A stretch of 64,000 nt of DNA from Lepturacanthus savala. Its lineage: Eukaryota; Chordata; Actinopteri; Scombriformes; Trichiuridae. Of this stretch, positions 11,871-24,530 are shown one piece after another (position 1 is the first letter of the stretch; each line of letters opens with the position of its first letter). The notes under the pieces were generated by a model. The model worked only from the letters and a program-made list of their open reading frames with translations, made no database searches and had not been told where the DNA came from. The stretch lies in contig CM060463.1 in assembly GCA_030544235.1 (NCBI GenBank), forward strand, positions 1,169,925 through 1,233,924, given 5' to 3'. A program made the position numbers and the translations under genes.

Positions 11871-12015
11871 TTGATGGTCTTCATGGATCTGAACTCCACC
11901 TCAGCTGAATATCAACAAGATAAAAGATAAAAACACTTTATTTAATGATGGAACTGAGGTTTTTACTGGGATTAATGAATAAAACTCAACGATGAACCTG
12001 AATCAGGAGGATTTT
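11871..12015. repeat. Dispersed repeat module B (copy 2)
   Basis: Begins GATGGTCTTCATGGATCTGA, then CAGCTGAATATCAACAAGAT, CACTTTATTTAATGATGGAA and GGTTTTTACTGGGATTAATG. The same segment follows the minisatellite at 25.55, 53.93 and 56.30 kb, so minisatellite and B travel together. Confidence 0.88.
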
Positions 12016-12123
12016 TATTTTAACAGATTTAAAAACAACGAACGCCGTCAAACAGGAATTTTGCTTAATTTCCATTTATTATTTACACATTCTGGTCTTA
12101 AATTGTACAGACTGGATTAATAG

Positions 12124-12309
12124 ACTGGATTAAAGATGATAAATCTGGATTAAAGATGATAAATCTGGATTAAAGATGATAAATCTGGATTAAAGATGAT
12201 AAATCTGGATTAAAGATGATAAACCTGGATTAAAGATGATAAACCTGGATTAAAGATGATAAATCTGGATTAAAGATGATAAATCTGGATTAAAGATGAT
12301 AAATCTGGA
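12124..12309. repeat. 20-bp satellite
   Basis: About nine near-identical units of GATTAAAGATGATAAATCTG, two of them with AACCTG instead of AATCTG. Confidence 0.96.
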
Positions 12310-12862
12310 CTTTCTCCTCCTTGTTTCTTACATTCAGGCTCAGATTCTCTTCTTGCAGGTCTCTATCAGGCCTCAGGCCTCAGTTTAAAGCTGAATTACT
12401 ACGTGTGAGTGGATTAATAAATTAATAATTCATCAGGATTCCAGTCGATTCGCTGCAACACGTCTAATTCACACAGAGACTTTAACTTGTCTCTGTGTCC
12501 AGGACGTTCTCACTGCTCTTGTTGTAAATCTGGTCGACAACTGTGTCAACATCAACCAGAGACGAGTGAAAGTTCACACAGACGCTGCTGAAACTCTGAA
12601 TTCTATATTTAGACCTGGACTGGAATCTAACACCGAGTCTAACGACTGCTCCAGTTTGACTTTTTCCTCGAAAGAGTCTGCAGAGAAAACAACCGTAGGA
12701 TGTTAAAAAGGGTTTTTAGTTGAATATTGAAGTCAAAAAGAAAGAAAATCAACAAATGAAGCTGATTTAAAGCTGCTTTTCTTTAAAAAATGTTGATTTA
12801 ACAAGGTTTTAACTCGTCAGCAACAATATTTATAAAAAATGTGACTGTGGAACGTTATTATC
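12310..12862. other. Unique sequence
   Basis: Mixed-composition non-repetitive sequence without a supported gene. Confidence 0.4.
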
Positions 12863-12893
12863 AAAAAATAATATATAAATTTCATGTTTAATT

Positions 12894-13690
12894 GGGGTAT
12901 TTTTGGTGTATTTTTAGTATATTTTTGGGGTATTTTTAGTATATTTTTGGTGTATTTTTAGTATATTTTTGGTGTATTTCTGGGGTATTTTTGGTGTATT
13001 TTTAGTATATTTTTGGTGTATTTTTAGTATATTTTTGGTGTATTTCTGGGGTATTTTTGGTGTATTTTTAGTATATTTTTGGTGTATTTTTAGTATATTT
13101 TTGGTGTATTTCTGGGGTATTTTTGGTGTATTTTTAGTATATTTTTGGTGTATTTTTAGTATATTTTTGGTGTATTTTTAGTATATTTTTGGTGTATTTT
13201 TAGTATACTTTTGGTGTATTTTTAGTATATTTTTGGTGTATTTTTAGTATATTTTTGGTGTATTTTTAGTATACTTTTGGTGTATTTTTAGTATATTTTT
13301 GGTGTATTTTTAGTATATTTTTGGTGTATTTTTAGTATATTTTTGGTGTATTTCTGGGGTATTTTTGGTGTATTTTTAGTATATTTTTGGTGTATTTTTA
13401 GTATATTTTTGGTGTATTTTTAGTATATTTTTGGTGTATTTTTAGTATATTTTTGGTGTATTTTTAGTATATTTTTGGTGTATTTTTAGTATATTTTTGG
13501 TGTATTTTTAGTATATTTTGGTGTATTTTTAGTATATTTTTGGTGTATTTTTAGTATATTTTTGGTGTATTTTTAGTATATTTTTGGTGTATTTTTAGTA
13601 TATTTTGGTGTATTTTTAGTATATTTTTGGTGTATTTTTAGTATATTTTTGGTGTATTTTTAGTATATTTTTGGTGTATTTTTATTTTAT
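12894..13690. repeat. 22-bp minisatellite (TTTTTAGTATA + TTTTTGGTGTA)
   Basis: About 36 units in which TTTTTAGTATA alternates with TTTTTGGTGTA, giving a 22-bp dimer. A longer variant containing TTTCTGGGG recurs in the first third. The array is bracketed by a direct duplication of about 31 bp (12863-12893 and 13694-13724, one or two differences), so it lies between two copies of one flank sequence. Confidence 0.95.
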
Positions 13691-13756
13691 TTTAAAAATA
13701 ATATATAAATTTGATGTTTAATTTGACAGAAAGATGAAAAGATAGCTGATTGCAAA

Positions 13757-13868
<112 letters not shown>

Positions 13869-13981
13869 GATGGGTCAGTTTACCCATAGTGATTAATAAA
13901 GTTCTTATTATTCCTCATAAATAAATATTTAATAGGCTATAACATAAAAAACTAAGATCAAGTGTTTGTTTTTATGTTGCA

Positions 13982-13983
<2 letters not shown>

Positions 13984-14055
<72 letters not shown>
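13984..14055. repeat. (GT)n microsatellite, about 36 repeats
   Basis: Uninterrupted GT run. Confidence 0.98.
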
Positions 14056-14060
<5 letters not shown>

Positions 14061-14228
14061 ATTAACAGATTATTTAATTTACAGTCGACTTAATTAAATC
14101 ATTTTTCTGATTTATTCCACGTGTCTGATCCAACAACCACTGGATTGTTGAGTCCTGATCAGACCACAAACTATTTCAAACCTCAGTGAGTCACGTCTGA
14201 ACTGGACTGGACCACTGACCCGGGTTCA

Positions 14229-14455
14229 GGTCCTGGATCAGTTCATCAGGTCCTGGATCAGTTCATCAGGTCCTGGATCAGTTAATCAGGCCCTGGATCA
14301 GTTAATCTGGTTCTGGATCAGTTAATCAGGTTCTGGATCAGTTTATCAGGTCCTGGATCAGTTAATCAGGCCCTGGATCAGTTAATCTGGTTCTGGATCA
14401 GTTAATCAGGTCCTGGATCAGTTAATCAGGTCCTGGATCAATTAATCAGGTTCTG
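14229..14455. repeat. 20-bp satellite (GGTCCTGGATCAGTTAATCA)
   Basis: About 11 units of 20 bp. Variants are GTTCATCA, TTCTGG and GCCCTGG. A three-unit block (about 14289-14339 and 14369-14419) appears duplicated. Confidence 0.95.
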
Positions 14456-14513
14456 ATGTGTTTTGGGGGCAAATCCACAATCGGCTGCTATGGAAAATCA
14501 GCTGATTGGTGGT

Positions 14514-15117
14514 TTCTGTTCTGGTCTCTGTTCTGGTCTCTGTTCTGGTCTCTGTTCTGGTCTCTGTTCTAGTCTCTGTTCTGGTCTCTGTTCTAGTCTC
14601 CGTTCTAGTCTCTGTTCTGGTCTCTGTTCTAGTCTCTGTTCTGGTCTCTGTTCTGTTCTAGTTCTAGTCTCTGTTCTAGTCTCTGTTCTGGTCTCTGTTC
14701 TAGTCTCTGTTCTGGTCTCTGTTCTGTTCTAGTTATAGTCTCTGTTCTAGTCTCTGTTCTGGTCTCTGTTCTAGTCTCTGTTCTGGTCTCTGTTCTGTTC
14801 TAGTTCTAGACTCTGTTCTGGTCTCTGTTCTAGTCTCTGTTCTGGTCTCTGTTCTGTTCTAGTTCTAGACTCTGTTCTGGTCTCTGTTCTGGTCTCTGTT
14901 CTAGTTCTAGTCTCTGTTCTAGTCTCTGTTCTGGTCTCTGTTCTGGTCTCTGTTCTAGTTCTGGTCTCTGTTCTGGTCTCTGTTCTGGTCTCTGTTCTAG
15001 TCTCTGTTCTGGTCTCTGTTCTAGTCTCTGTTCTGGTCTCTGTTCTGGTCTCTGTTCTAGTTCTGGTCTCTGTTCTAGTCTCTGTTCTGGTCTCTGTTCT
15101 GGTCTCTGTTCCAGTCT
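14514..15117. repeat. 12-bp satellite (GTCTCTGTTCTG/A) with higher-order pattern
   Basis: About 50 units of 12 bp, GTCTCTGTTCTG alternating with GTCTCTGTTCTA. A longer variant containing TTCTGTTCTAGTT recurs near 14651, 14721, 14791 and 14851, at multiples of 12, which indicates higher-order duplication. Open frames (SGLCSGLC, RTETRTET, EQRPEQRP) are artefacts of a 3n period. Confidence 0.96.
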
Positions 15118-16116
15118 GATCAGACCTGAACCAATGGGACAGCATCTAAAGCCGTATCTCCAGAACCCATTGGTCAATTTGGATGATTGACACCTCTACG
15201 GAACCGTCACAACCAATAGAATCCAGTCACGTGGTCTAATTTTACACATTGTGATGTGTCGGGACGTGATTTACAAAGACACATTATACTGAGCGACTTC
15301 AAACTACTACAAAGAAGGTTTGAAAATAGCAGATTTCAGCATTTTTATTGAAAAACAGCTCAGATACGCATGTATTTCTTTGCTGTTGCATGTTTTCATG
15401 CTAGTTCAAGCTAATCATGTTTGATATAGACTATTAGCTGAGTTTCTTGCTACTTGAAAAGGTGCTAACCTGCAGAATATGAACCCATGACCCTTCATTC
15501 CTGCTAATTAACCTCACCCAGACCTCCTGATGGAAAATTACAAAGTACAGCTGTGTTTTACACTGGGAATGCCTTATTTATTTAGCAGTTAATTCATTTT
15601 ATTTCAAGTTTTATTTTCTTTATTTCAGTCAGTTTCATTCTATATCTCGCCTTTTCTTAAAACTTGACCAATTCTAGACAAATCTGCCAATTGAATTAGA
15701 TAAATCGACTCAAAATTGGTCTAATTGCACCAAATACAAGATATAAGGTTTCATTTTTTTTGCAGTATGACCCAAATGTGTGTCTCCACATTCCACACAG
15801 ACATGAATGTGTGTTTGGTTGCACCACAACATTCAAACTGGACTAATGTCGACGTCCTAATTACCACAAATAACAGGAAACACCTGTGAGAAAACAGGGA
15901 CTTTAACAGCAGGACTGACAGACATTATCCCCCATGTTTGATCCTTATAAGGATAAAGCACTGCAACACACACGTGCACGTGCATGTGCATGTGCACGTG
16001 CATGTGCACACACACCCAAAGACAGATCTCTGGAGAAAGTGCAGCAGGATGCATTTTACATGTTCCTGGCAAAGCTGCGGTTACTCCCTTTGATGACTAC
16101 CACCAGGCCTGCCGAA

Positions 16117-16117
<1 letters not shown>
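15118..16117. other. Unique sequence with an alternating CACGTG/CATGTG tract
   Basis: Mostly non-repetitive. At about 15966-16014 an alternating purine-pyrimidine stretch (CACACGTGCACGTGCATGTG and so on) contains three CACGTG palindromes (15971, 15977, 15995). I recognise no gene. The short open frame after it (residues like DRSLEKVQQDAFYMFL) has no match I can name. Confidence 0.5.

Positions 16118-16202
<85 letters not shown>
16118..16202. repeat. (CA)n microsatellite, about 42 repeats
   Basis: Uninterrupted CA run. Confidence 0.98.
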
Positions 16203-16203
<1 letters not shown>

Positions 16204-16720
16204 ACATGAAGGCTGTTACCAGAAGGAATGCACCATGGCCGCCTGCCTCTCTTCTTCCTCCAGCTTCTGGCAGCAGCTGAGGTCAGGGGCAGCTTCACTC
16301 GCCTCCATTAGAATCCTTGAAGGGGAAAAACTCCACCCGAAACCACTCCGGCCCTTTAAATACCAGCTGCTGGTGGTCTCTGTCGGATTCTTGGCTGGGT
16401 TTGGTGTTTTTGAGGTATTGTTCAGTTTTTTCCTGGCCGTGATGTCAGGCCCAGATACGACGGCTCCGTAAATGTTCCCCTGGTACAAAACAATGGCGAT
16501 TGTCGCGTCTTAGAGGAAGTTTACCCGTTTCGCCAGGTTCCTTCAGGATAACTGGAAGTCCCAGGGTCTGAAATACATGTTTTCAAGATGCTCCTGCCAA
16601 CTTTTTTAATTTTTTGGCAGGAACAGATCGACATCTCTGCTTGTGGAGGATGTGGATCAGAGGTGGAGCAGTTCTTCAGTGGTTCAGTTCTCGACTGGTG
16701 GCATTTAACATGGCAGACTG
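16203..16720. other. Unique sequence
   Basis: Non-repetitive, moderate GC. Overlapping open frames up to 90 codons on both strands have no recognisable domain. Confidence 0.4.
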
Positions 16721-16724
16721 CAAT

Positions 16725-17790
16725 GATTATTCAATTAGTTGATCAATTTGAGTCATTTTTAAAGTAGAAAACGTCCAAATTCTCTGGTTCCAGCTTCTCT
16801 TCTCTGATTATTTCCTGGTTTCTTTAATCTTCTATAATAATAAACTGATGAGTGAAACTTCACAGGATCTAGAACGGAACCCTGAGGAACCCCACATTTG
16901 ATTTGACATCAAACTATTTTTATAATCTATTCATTGATTGAGTCATTTTTAATTGGAAAATGTCCAAATTCTCTGGTTCCAGCTTCTCTTCTCTGATTAT
17001 TTCCTGGTTTCTTTAGTCTCTATAATAATAAACTGATGATCTTTGGGTTCTGGACTCTTGGTCTGGACAAACTATTTTAATAAAGGATCGAAAATGTCCA
17101 AATTCTCTGGTTCCAGCTTCTTTTATTTTCTGGATCTCAGTTTTAGCCACAATCTCCACTGTTTCCTGTGGATCCAGTGGGAATCTGGTCCAAGATTTCT
17201 ATTTCTGTTCAACAATTCTTTTGTACTTTAGGACCAGATTTTGGCTAATCCCATAAGTTATTAAAAAGCTAAATTGCCGGTATCAGAGGGAGAACCCCCT
17301 AAAAAAACAGGTTGGTCATTCGGGCTGCAAAGATTAATCCATTAACTGTTATTCACCAACGATTTTTGCAATTTTGAGAAGCGACTAAAAGATTTGAGTC
17401 ATTTTTTTAAAGTAGAAAATGTCCAAATTCTCTGGTTTCAGCTTCTCTTCTCTGATTATTTCCTGGTTTCTTTAATCTTCTATAATAATAAACTGACTGA
17501 AACTTCACAGGATCTAGAACGGAACCCTGAGGAACCCCACATTTGATTAGACATCCAACTATTTTGGTTATCGATTTGAGTCATTTTAAAGTAGAAAATG
17601 TCCAAATTCTCTGGTTCCAGCTTCTCTTCTCTGATTATTTCCTGGTTTCTTTAGTCTCTATAATAATAAACTGATGATCTTTGGGTTGTGGACAAAAAAA
17701 AAGACATTTTAGGTTGAATCTTCAGCTTTGAGGGAACAGTGAATCGATTAATCGACTCTCAAAATCATCATTAGCTGCAGCCTTAGCCAC
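16725..17790. repeat. Interspersed repeat C, about five partial copies
   Basis: Repeated segments contain AAATGTCCAAATTCTCTGG, TTCCAGCTTCTCTTCTCTGA, TTATTTCCTGGTTTCTTTA, TATAATAATAAACTGA and, in some copies, GATCTAGAACGGAACCCTGA. Copies start near 16750, 16945, 17092, 17400 and 17585. The outer parts carry AATCGATTAATCGACT and GCTGCAAAGATTAATCCATT, typical of the edges of fish interspersed repeats. A reverse-complement copy is in mych intron 2 (34325-34640). Non-coding. Confidence 0.8.
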
Positions 17791-18955
17791 CGCCATCAGT
17801 GTGTGAATGCATGGACACTTTACCGTCTTGTAAAGTGATTTAAATGATCGAAAACACTAGAAAGATGCTGTAAAAATGCCGTAGAAAGATGGTGAAAGAG
17901 CAGAGGACCCAGAACGGAGCCTTGTGGAACCCCATTTGACCAATTTCCTTGTTCAGAGACGATTTCATTTCCATGTGACCTGCTGAAAAGAACCATTCAG
18001 ATAGAATAAAACATCAAACCTGGACTCAAACAAAAGCATCAGTAGTTTCTTTTATAGACCTGATGCAAATGAATTCTCTACTATGTCGATATGGGATATT
18101 TTTGTAGCTTAAGCTTCAGTCGTTTAAAATATAAATTAATAAGAAATCTCTTTATTGCTCCAACCCTCTGCCACTTATCTACATCAATGCATGTCATATA
18201 TTACCAGTGCTACATGCTAACAGGAAGTTTTTTAATGATTTTATTGTCATTGTACAATAACTACAACGGAATTAAGAAATGCTGTGATTAAATTATTAAA
18301 AACACACAATATACAACCACAAAACAACCAGAACAGTTAAAAACTGCAGGTAAAATCTGTATATTTCATGATAAATTATGAAAAAGCACAAAAATGTCGT
18401 AGTATATATAGTAGTTAGTAGGTTATATAGTAGTATTATAACCTCAAAGGTAACCTGGAAAAGGTGGTTTGGGTTTATATGTTTTATATATAAGTTACTT
18501 ACATGATGAATATTACTTTATCGGCTAAGGGAAGATAAATGGAATATGTCTGATATGAACGATAAAAGCTGCTTCTGCATTTATCTGCTGGAAGTCCCTG
18601 TAGACGGCAGCAGGAATCATCCAGGACAAACATGGAATAATCACACTTCATGCTTCACGGACGCCGCTGGTGTTCATTAAAACCGTCGCCGCTCTTCTAT
18701 TTTATTACTGTCATAACTTTAAGGTCAGAGATCCAGCTCATGGGTGTGGTCCCCCTCTTTGTCTCTGGTGTCGTATGAGTTGTTCGGAACGCCGTGACGT
18801 AGCTGCTACTCTATTATTTGTTCTTCAGCCGTGATGGAAATGGCCCGTGTCGTCCTCTTGTGTTTATTGGAAGTAACCTGGAGACATAAAACGCATCACT
18901 GCCTGGAAGGTTTCTCTTTTTTTTCTCTCAGAACAACAACATTTAGAGAGAGAAA
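17791..18955. other. Unique sequence
   Basis: AT-rich, non-repetitive apart from one CAGAACGGAGCCTTGTGGAA segment (about 17909) echoing repeat C. No gene is supported. Confidence 0.4.
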
Positions 18956-19020
18956 CCGTGTGTGTGTGTGTGTGTTGGTGTGTGTGGGAGGTTGTGTGTG
19001 TGTGTGTATGGGTGTGTGTA
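18956..19020. repeat. Imperfect (GT)n microsatellite
   Basis: GT run broken by TTGG, GGGAGG, ATGGG and AGG interruptions. An older, decaying tract compared with the perfect runs elsewhere. Confidence 0.9.
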
Positions 19021-19625
19021 GGTCTGTCATTACACAGTTTGGCGAGATCCTGTGGTGATACAGTGAGAGCTGTAATTTCAATGGAATGAAGGGAAGAGGA
19101 GGACGAGTCTCCTTTTTTTTTCTCTCTCTGACCTTAGAGACCTGCAACAAGGACAGTCGGAGTCTGGTTCCGATTCTTTTCCCCTGATAAAGAAGCCGTG
19201 AACGACGTCCTCGTAGCGTCCTCAGGAAGCGTCCTCACAAGTCACCGGGGCGATAAAAGGCAGATTTACGGTTACTGCTTGAGGTGTTGGAGGATCTGAT
19301 TCAATCAAAGAGTGAAACTCCACGAAGCTTCCTGCAGAAACACAATCTGTAACTACACATCTGCATTTATGGTGTAAGACATGGACGTACACATCTGGAA
19401 AATAATAAGAAGCCATCGCATTTCTTCTAAAATCAGCGTCTCTACATGTATTCTGTTGAATTCCAACACATGCAGCGTTTTATTATTAGTATTATGTTGG
19501 TTTAAAATGAGTTTGATCTTGTTTATTTGCATTAAGGTCAGAAAGTGTTTGATCTTTTTTGTTATTTTGACCATTTGTAATTTTCTGCAAATAAATGAAA
19601 TAAACCAGTTTCTATAAACCTGGTT
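19021..19625. other. Unique sequence
   Basis: No supported gene. Opposing open frames of 64-78 codons at 19222-19617 lack recognisable features. Confidence 0.4.
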
Positions 19626-20400
19626 TTCAGTGATTTACAGCAAATTTCAGTAAAATATTAGTAAACTTTCAGTCATTTTCAGTAACTTTCAGTCAATTTT
19701 TCATTAAATTTCAGTAGATATTCAGCAGATTTTTAGTAGATTTACAATAAGTTTAAGTAGATTTTACAAACAATTTTCTGTAATTTACAGCAAATTTCAG
19801 TAAAATATTAGTAAATTTTCAGTAAGTTTCAGTAATTTTCAGTGAATTTTTCATTAAATTTCAGTAGATTTTTAGTAGATTTGCAGTGAGTTTAAGTAGA
19901 TTTTACACAAAATTTTCTGTAATTTACAGCAAATTTCAGTAAAATATTAGTAAACTTTCAGTCATTTTCAGTAACTTTCAGTCGATTTTTCATTAAATTT
20001 CAGTAGATATTCATCAGATTTTTTGTAGATTTACAGTAAGTTTAAGTAGATTTTCACAAAATCGTCTGTAATTTTCAGTAATTTACAGTAAATTTCATTA
20101 GTAAACTTTCAGTAATTTTTAGTAATTTTCAGTCGATTTTTCATTAAATTTAGATAAGTAGATATTCAGGAGATTTTTAGTAATAGATTTTTAGTAGTAA
20201 GATTTACAGTAAGTTTGAGTATTAGTACATTTTCTGTAATTTTCACTAAATTTTCAGTAAAATCTCTTCATTTGAAAAAAAAAGAAAACCAGATAAAGAC
20301 TGTTTCAGAAAAGAACGAGGTGAGGATTTTAATTTTCAGTAATTTTTTAGTAGATTTTCAGTAATTCAGTAAATATTTTCAGTAAATCATCATCTTTACG
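19626..20400. repeat. Satellite of about 145-150 bp built from TTTCAGTAA sub-units
   Basis: Four to five diverged copies of a segment beginning TAATTTACAGCAAATTTCAG and ending near TTTAAGTAGATTTTACA, starting near 19630, 19778, 19918 and 20065. Within each, TTTTCAGTAA-like units of about 10 bp repeat, so this is a higher-order array on a short ancestral motif. Confidence 0.88.
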
Positions 20401-21404
20401 TATATTCCACTCAATTCCAACACATGAACACCTCACTCTGCTTAAAGAGGAACCAGGAGTGGAATAAAGTCACTAATAACAATAGTAAAGACTGTGGATG
20501 CATGAAATCTGCAATTAAAAATAAGGTTTATTGCACCAAATATTGATTTCTGAACTCTTCTCAAGTCTAAACATCAGTATTATGTTGTTTTAAAATGAAT
20601 TTCATCGTTTTCTTCCATTGTTTGACGTCTATTTATCATTTTCTGCAAATAAACGCTCTAAAAGATCATAGTTTTATTTGGAATTTGGGGGAAATGTTGT
20701 CTGTAGTTTATAGAAACTAAAATGTTCCACAAAGAATTCAGATTGAGCCGTTTAGCCGTTAGCTTGCTAGCTTCAGCAGTGATTCCACCAGAAGCTGCTG
20801 AGTCAGTTTTCTGTCTGGTTTTCTAGAGACTAGAGAGGTCGAGCTGTGGTTTTGTGGTTTGCAGCAGATAACGAAGAGAAGCCAGAGGTCAGTTTAACGG
20901 CTGAGGAGCCGTTAAACACCAGGAAGGTGTGTTGACCTCCTTCAGTACAACAACGACGCAGTCAGCGAATAAAAACACAGGGTTTCATGTAGAAATATAG
21001 GATTTCTCTGTTTAATCTAATATATAAACTATAAAACTAATACTACTTGTTGGTTTCATGTCATTTGAAAGGACATTTTTACCATTTTTTAACAGAAATG
21101 ACACAGAATTTGTGATTTTTTAAACAGAAAATGTCAAATGATGTAATGAAAAATAATCATAAATGTTGAATATTTCATTAATTTTTGTTTAAAACCTTTA
21201 AACTATTTGGTACCAAGTTTTATAGAGTTACACCACATTTATGAAATGTTCCCATTGACATACACTACAATATTTAATATAATATATAAAACAAATGCTA
21301 TAACTTACATTATTATTTCTACTTTATTTTTCATGTTGCATTAATTATTTGTACCAAGAATAAATAGTTTTTTGTTTATGGGCAAATAAATAAATTAAAA
21401 TTAA
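20401..21404. other. Unique AT-rich sequence
   Basis: No gene or RNA feature that I can support. Contains GTTAGCTTGCTAGC near 20758, a small near-palindrome. Confidence 0.4.
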
Positions 21405-22235
21405 AATTAAATAAAGAAATAATAATAATAATAATAATAACTATTATTTTTAATAACAATAATAATAATTTAATAATAATTTAACAATAATAAAAATAAT
21501 AGTTATTATTAATAATATAATAATAATTATTATTAATAATAAATAATAATAATAATAATAACTATTACCTTTAATAATAAGAATAATAATTTAATAATTT
21601 AACAATAATAAAAAATATTATTAATAATAATAATTTAATAATAATAGTAATAATAATAATAATTATTATTATTAATATTATTAGTATCAAATAATAATAA
21701 CTATTATTTTTAATAACAATAATAATAATTTAATAATAATTTAACAATAATAAAAATAATAATTTAATAATAATAAAAATAATAGTTATTATTATAATTA
21801 TTATTAATAATAATAAATAATAATAATAATAACTATTACCTTTAATAATAAGAAGAAGAATTTAATAATTTAACAATAATAAAAATATTATTAATAATAA
21901 TAATTGAATAATAATAGTAATAATAATGTAATAATAATAATAATTATTATTATTATTAATATCAAATAATAATAACTATTATTTTTAATAACAATAATAA
22001 TAATTTAATAATAATAACTATTACCTTTAATAATAAGAAGAATAATTTAATAATTTAACAATAATAAAAAATAAATTAATAATAATAATTTAATAATAAT
22101 AGTAATAATAGTAATAATAATAATTATTATTATTATTAATATCAAATAATAATAACTATTATTTTTAATAATAATAATATTATTATTATAATATAATCAT
22201 TATTATTAATTATTATACTAATATTATTATACTAA
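21405..22235. repeat. (AAT)n/(ATT)n low-complexity block with higher-order duplication
   Basis: About 830 bp of AAT and ATT trinucleotides. Marker segments such as CTATTATTTTTAATAACAAT recur near 21440, 21699 and 21975, and CTATTACCTTTAATAATAAG near 21562, 21831 and 22018, showing duplicated blocks of roughly 260-280 bp. Adjacent AAT and ATT runs are self-complementary. Confidence 0.93.
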
Positions 22236-23270
22236 TTCCTCCTGAGAACATGGAGAAAACAAACCCTCCCAGAAAAAAAGTCATTTTATTTAAATGATTC
22301 TAATTTTTGTATAAATCTATAAATAACTTCATCCTATAATAATCCCCCTAAATAATAATTGTACACCTGTGATAAATAATTCTTTTTTATTGACGTATTT
22401 TATAAATTCTAGCTGTTAAATGAGTCTAACGGAGCAGAAAGTAGAATATTTTCTTCTGAAATCAAAAGCAGTGAAGTTTAAAGTATCAGCAAATGGAAAT
22501 ACTCAAGTAAAAGTACCTCAAAACTGTGTTTAAGTACAATATCTGAGTAATTTCCATAATATTCGTATTAGCATTAGAGTATTTCCATCATCGTTATTTT
22601 AGTTTGATTCTTGTTTATTTGTCTTGTTCTTCTGGAATTTGGTTGTAAATCTATTTATTGTCAATGAGTTCAAAGGAAACAGAAGCTTAATGCAGCACGT
22701 GAAAACCACAGGAACCATCAAATAAATTGAATTTCAGTTTTATCTAAATAAGAAAACAAGCAGCAAACACAGAGGAAGCTGAATTCTTTACAAAAAATCC
22801 ATTTAACTCAGTTTGTGAGGCTCCGAGAAACGTATGAAATTCAAAGAATTTAGTTTTTATGTTGAAACTCAGACTCTAACAGACACAACGAGGTTTTACT
22901 GATTAAAAGACTCAGAAAACCACAAGAAAAACACAAAAAAGTCACGTTTTCCATGATAAACAGAGAATATTTGTATTTATTCTTTATTATTTATAGACTA
23001 AATGGTTTAAATGAAGTCTGCTTGTTTCTCTCATGACCTAAAATCCAGATATTTTTATAATTAATCAGTTTAATGCATGTTTTCCTCTAATTCTGTTAGT
23101 GGTTTCCCGATTAAACTTTATTTAAAAACAACCAAGATACAAAAAAAAAAAATTCAGCCATTTTTCACCCTTTTTGTGTTTCTCCAACACTGTTTGGTGC
23201 TATTTGCCAAGCTAATGCTAACGTTTTGCTAACGTTTGCTACTTACATCAGACGACTAAAACCATTCACC
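22236..23270. other. Unique AT-rich sequence
   Basis: No gene, RNA or repeat array recognised. Confidence 0.4.
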
Positions 23271-23276
23271 CATTTA

Positions 23277-23605
23277 AAAATACATAAATAAATACACCAG
23301 AAATACACCAAAAACTACATAAAAATACACCAAAATACCTAAAAATACACCATAAATACACAAAAATACACCAAAATACACCATAAATACACAAAAATAC
23401 ACCAAAATACCTAAAAATACACCATAAATACACAAAAATACACCAAAATACCTAAAAATACACCATAAATACACAAAAATACACCAAAATACCTAAAAAT
23501 ACACCATAAATACACCATAAATACACCAAAATACCTAAAAATACACCTAAAATACCCCAAAAATCCCCTGAAAACGATGTAAAAATACCCCAAAAATACT
23601 CAATA
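23277..23605. repeat. TTTTGGTGTA-family minisatellite, inverted orientation
   Basis: Units such as AAATACACCAAAATACCTA and AAATACACCATAAATACAC, the reverse-complement orientation of the arrays at 11 and 25 kb. A block of about 54 bp (CACCAAAATACCTAAAAATA plus CACCATAAATACACAAAAAT) repeats about four times. Confidence 0.94.
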
Positions 23606-23639
23606 ACAAAGAATCCTGAGTTGAAAATGTTAAAAGTGA

Positions 23640-24095
23640 AGCTTTAAATCCTAAAATCCTCCTGATCCAGGTTCATTATTGAGTTTAATCCCAGTAAAAA
23701 CCTCAGATCCAGCATTAAATAAAGTGTTTTATCTGTATTAAACCCAGTGTTCCTGTTCCAGCATCAATATCTGTCATCAATATATCATCATCAATACAAT
23801 AAGACAATAGTTTATTATCAGTATTAGAGACTATTTACATATTTAATTTATTCAGGATTATTTCATTGGCTCCTTTATAATAAACATCTGACTCAATATA
23901 TTCTCCATGAATGATCCTCATTTTATGGATAATCATTGACCTTTGACCTCTGATCTCCTGATTTGGGTCGATTTGTTCTTGTTTTAAGTTTTAAATAAAG
24001 TTTTTTTCTAATATTCTACCTCTGTTTTCTCTCTAACAGCAACATCAATAGATTCTGACTCTTCTGTCGTCACTTTACAGCAGGAAAACTGATCA
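23640..24095 (-). repeat. Inverted A/B repeat module
   Basis: Reverse complement of B (AAAATCCTCCTGATCCAGGT ... AAACCTCAGATCCAGCATTA) at about 23650-23740. It is followed by the reverse complement of A (GTTTTAAGTTTTAAATAAAG, CTAATATTCTACCTCTGTTT, AATAGATTCTGACTCTTCTG) at about 23975-24070. Together with the preceding minisatellite this is one compound repeat in the opposite orientation to the copy at 24.8-25.8 kb. Confidence 0.85.
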
Positions 24096-24290
24096 ATAAT
24101 CATCTCTAATCAGAATGATTCAATCGGATTAAATGATTAAATGATCTCATTTTATTCATTTTATTCACTTTATTCATTTTATTCACTGTTTTTTTACTTC
24201 GTCTCCGTCTGTAACAACGAAGGCGTCGTCATCAGCAAACGATCTGAGAAAAGTCTGAATAGCTCGTTAGCCCCAGGGTGGTAGATGGGA

Positions 24291-24293
<3 letters not shown>

Positions 24294-24375
<82 letters not shown>

Positions 24376-24457
24376 TAGGGGAGTGGGGGCTTATCCAGTA
24401 ACTGCTGTTGTCTAATTAAACAGACGGAGACACACCACAGGATGGAGAGTAGGAGGA

Positions 24458-24530
<73 letters not shown>

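Noticed and set aside
14463..15177. SGLC / RTET / EQRP repeat open frames
   Set aside because: Products of the 12-bp satellite on both strands.
16056..16488. Possible small exons around 16020-16480
   Set aside because: Open frames on both strands without recognisable protein features or consistent splice sites.
21405..22235. AT-rich block as replication origin or scaffold attachment site
   Set aside because: The AAT/ATT repeat explains it; nothing specific supports an origin.
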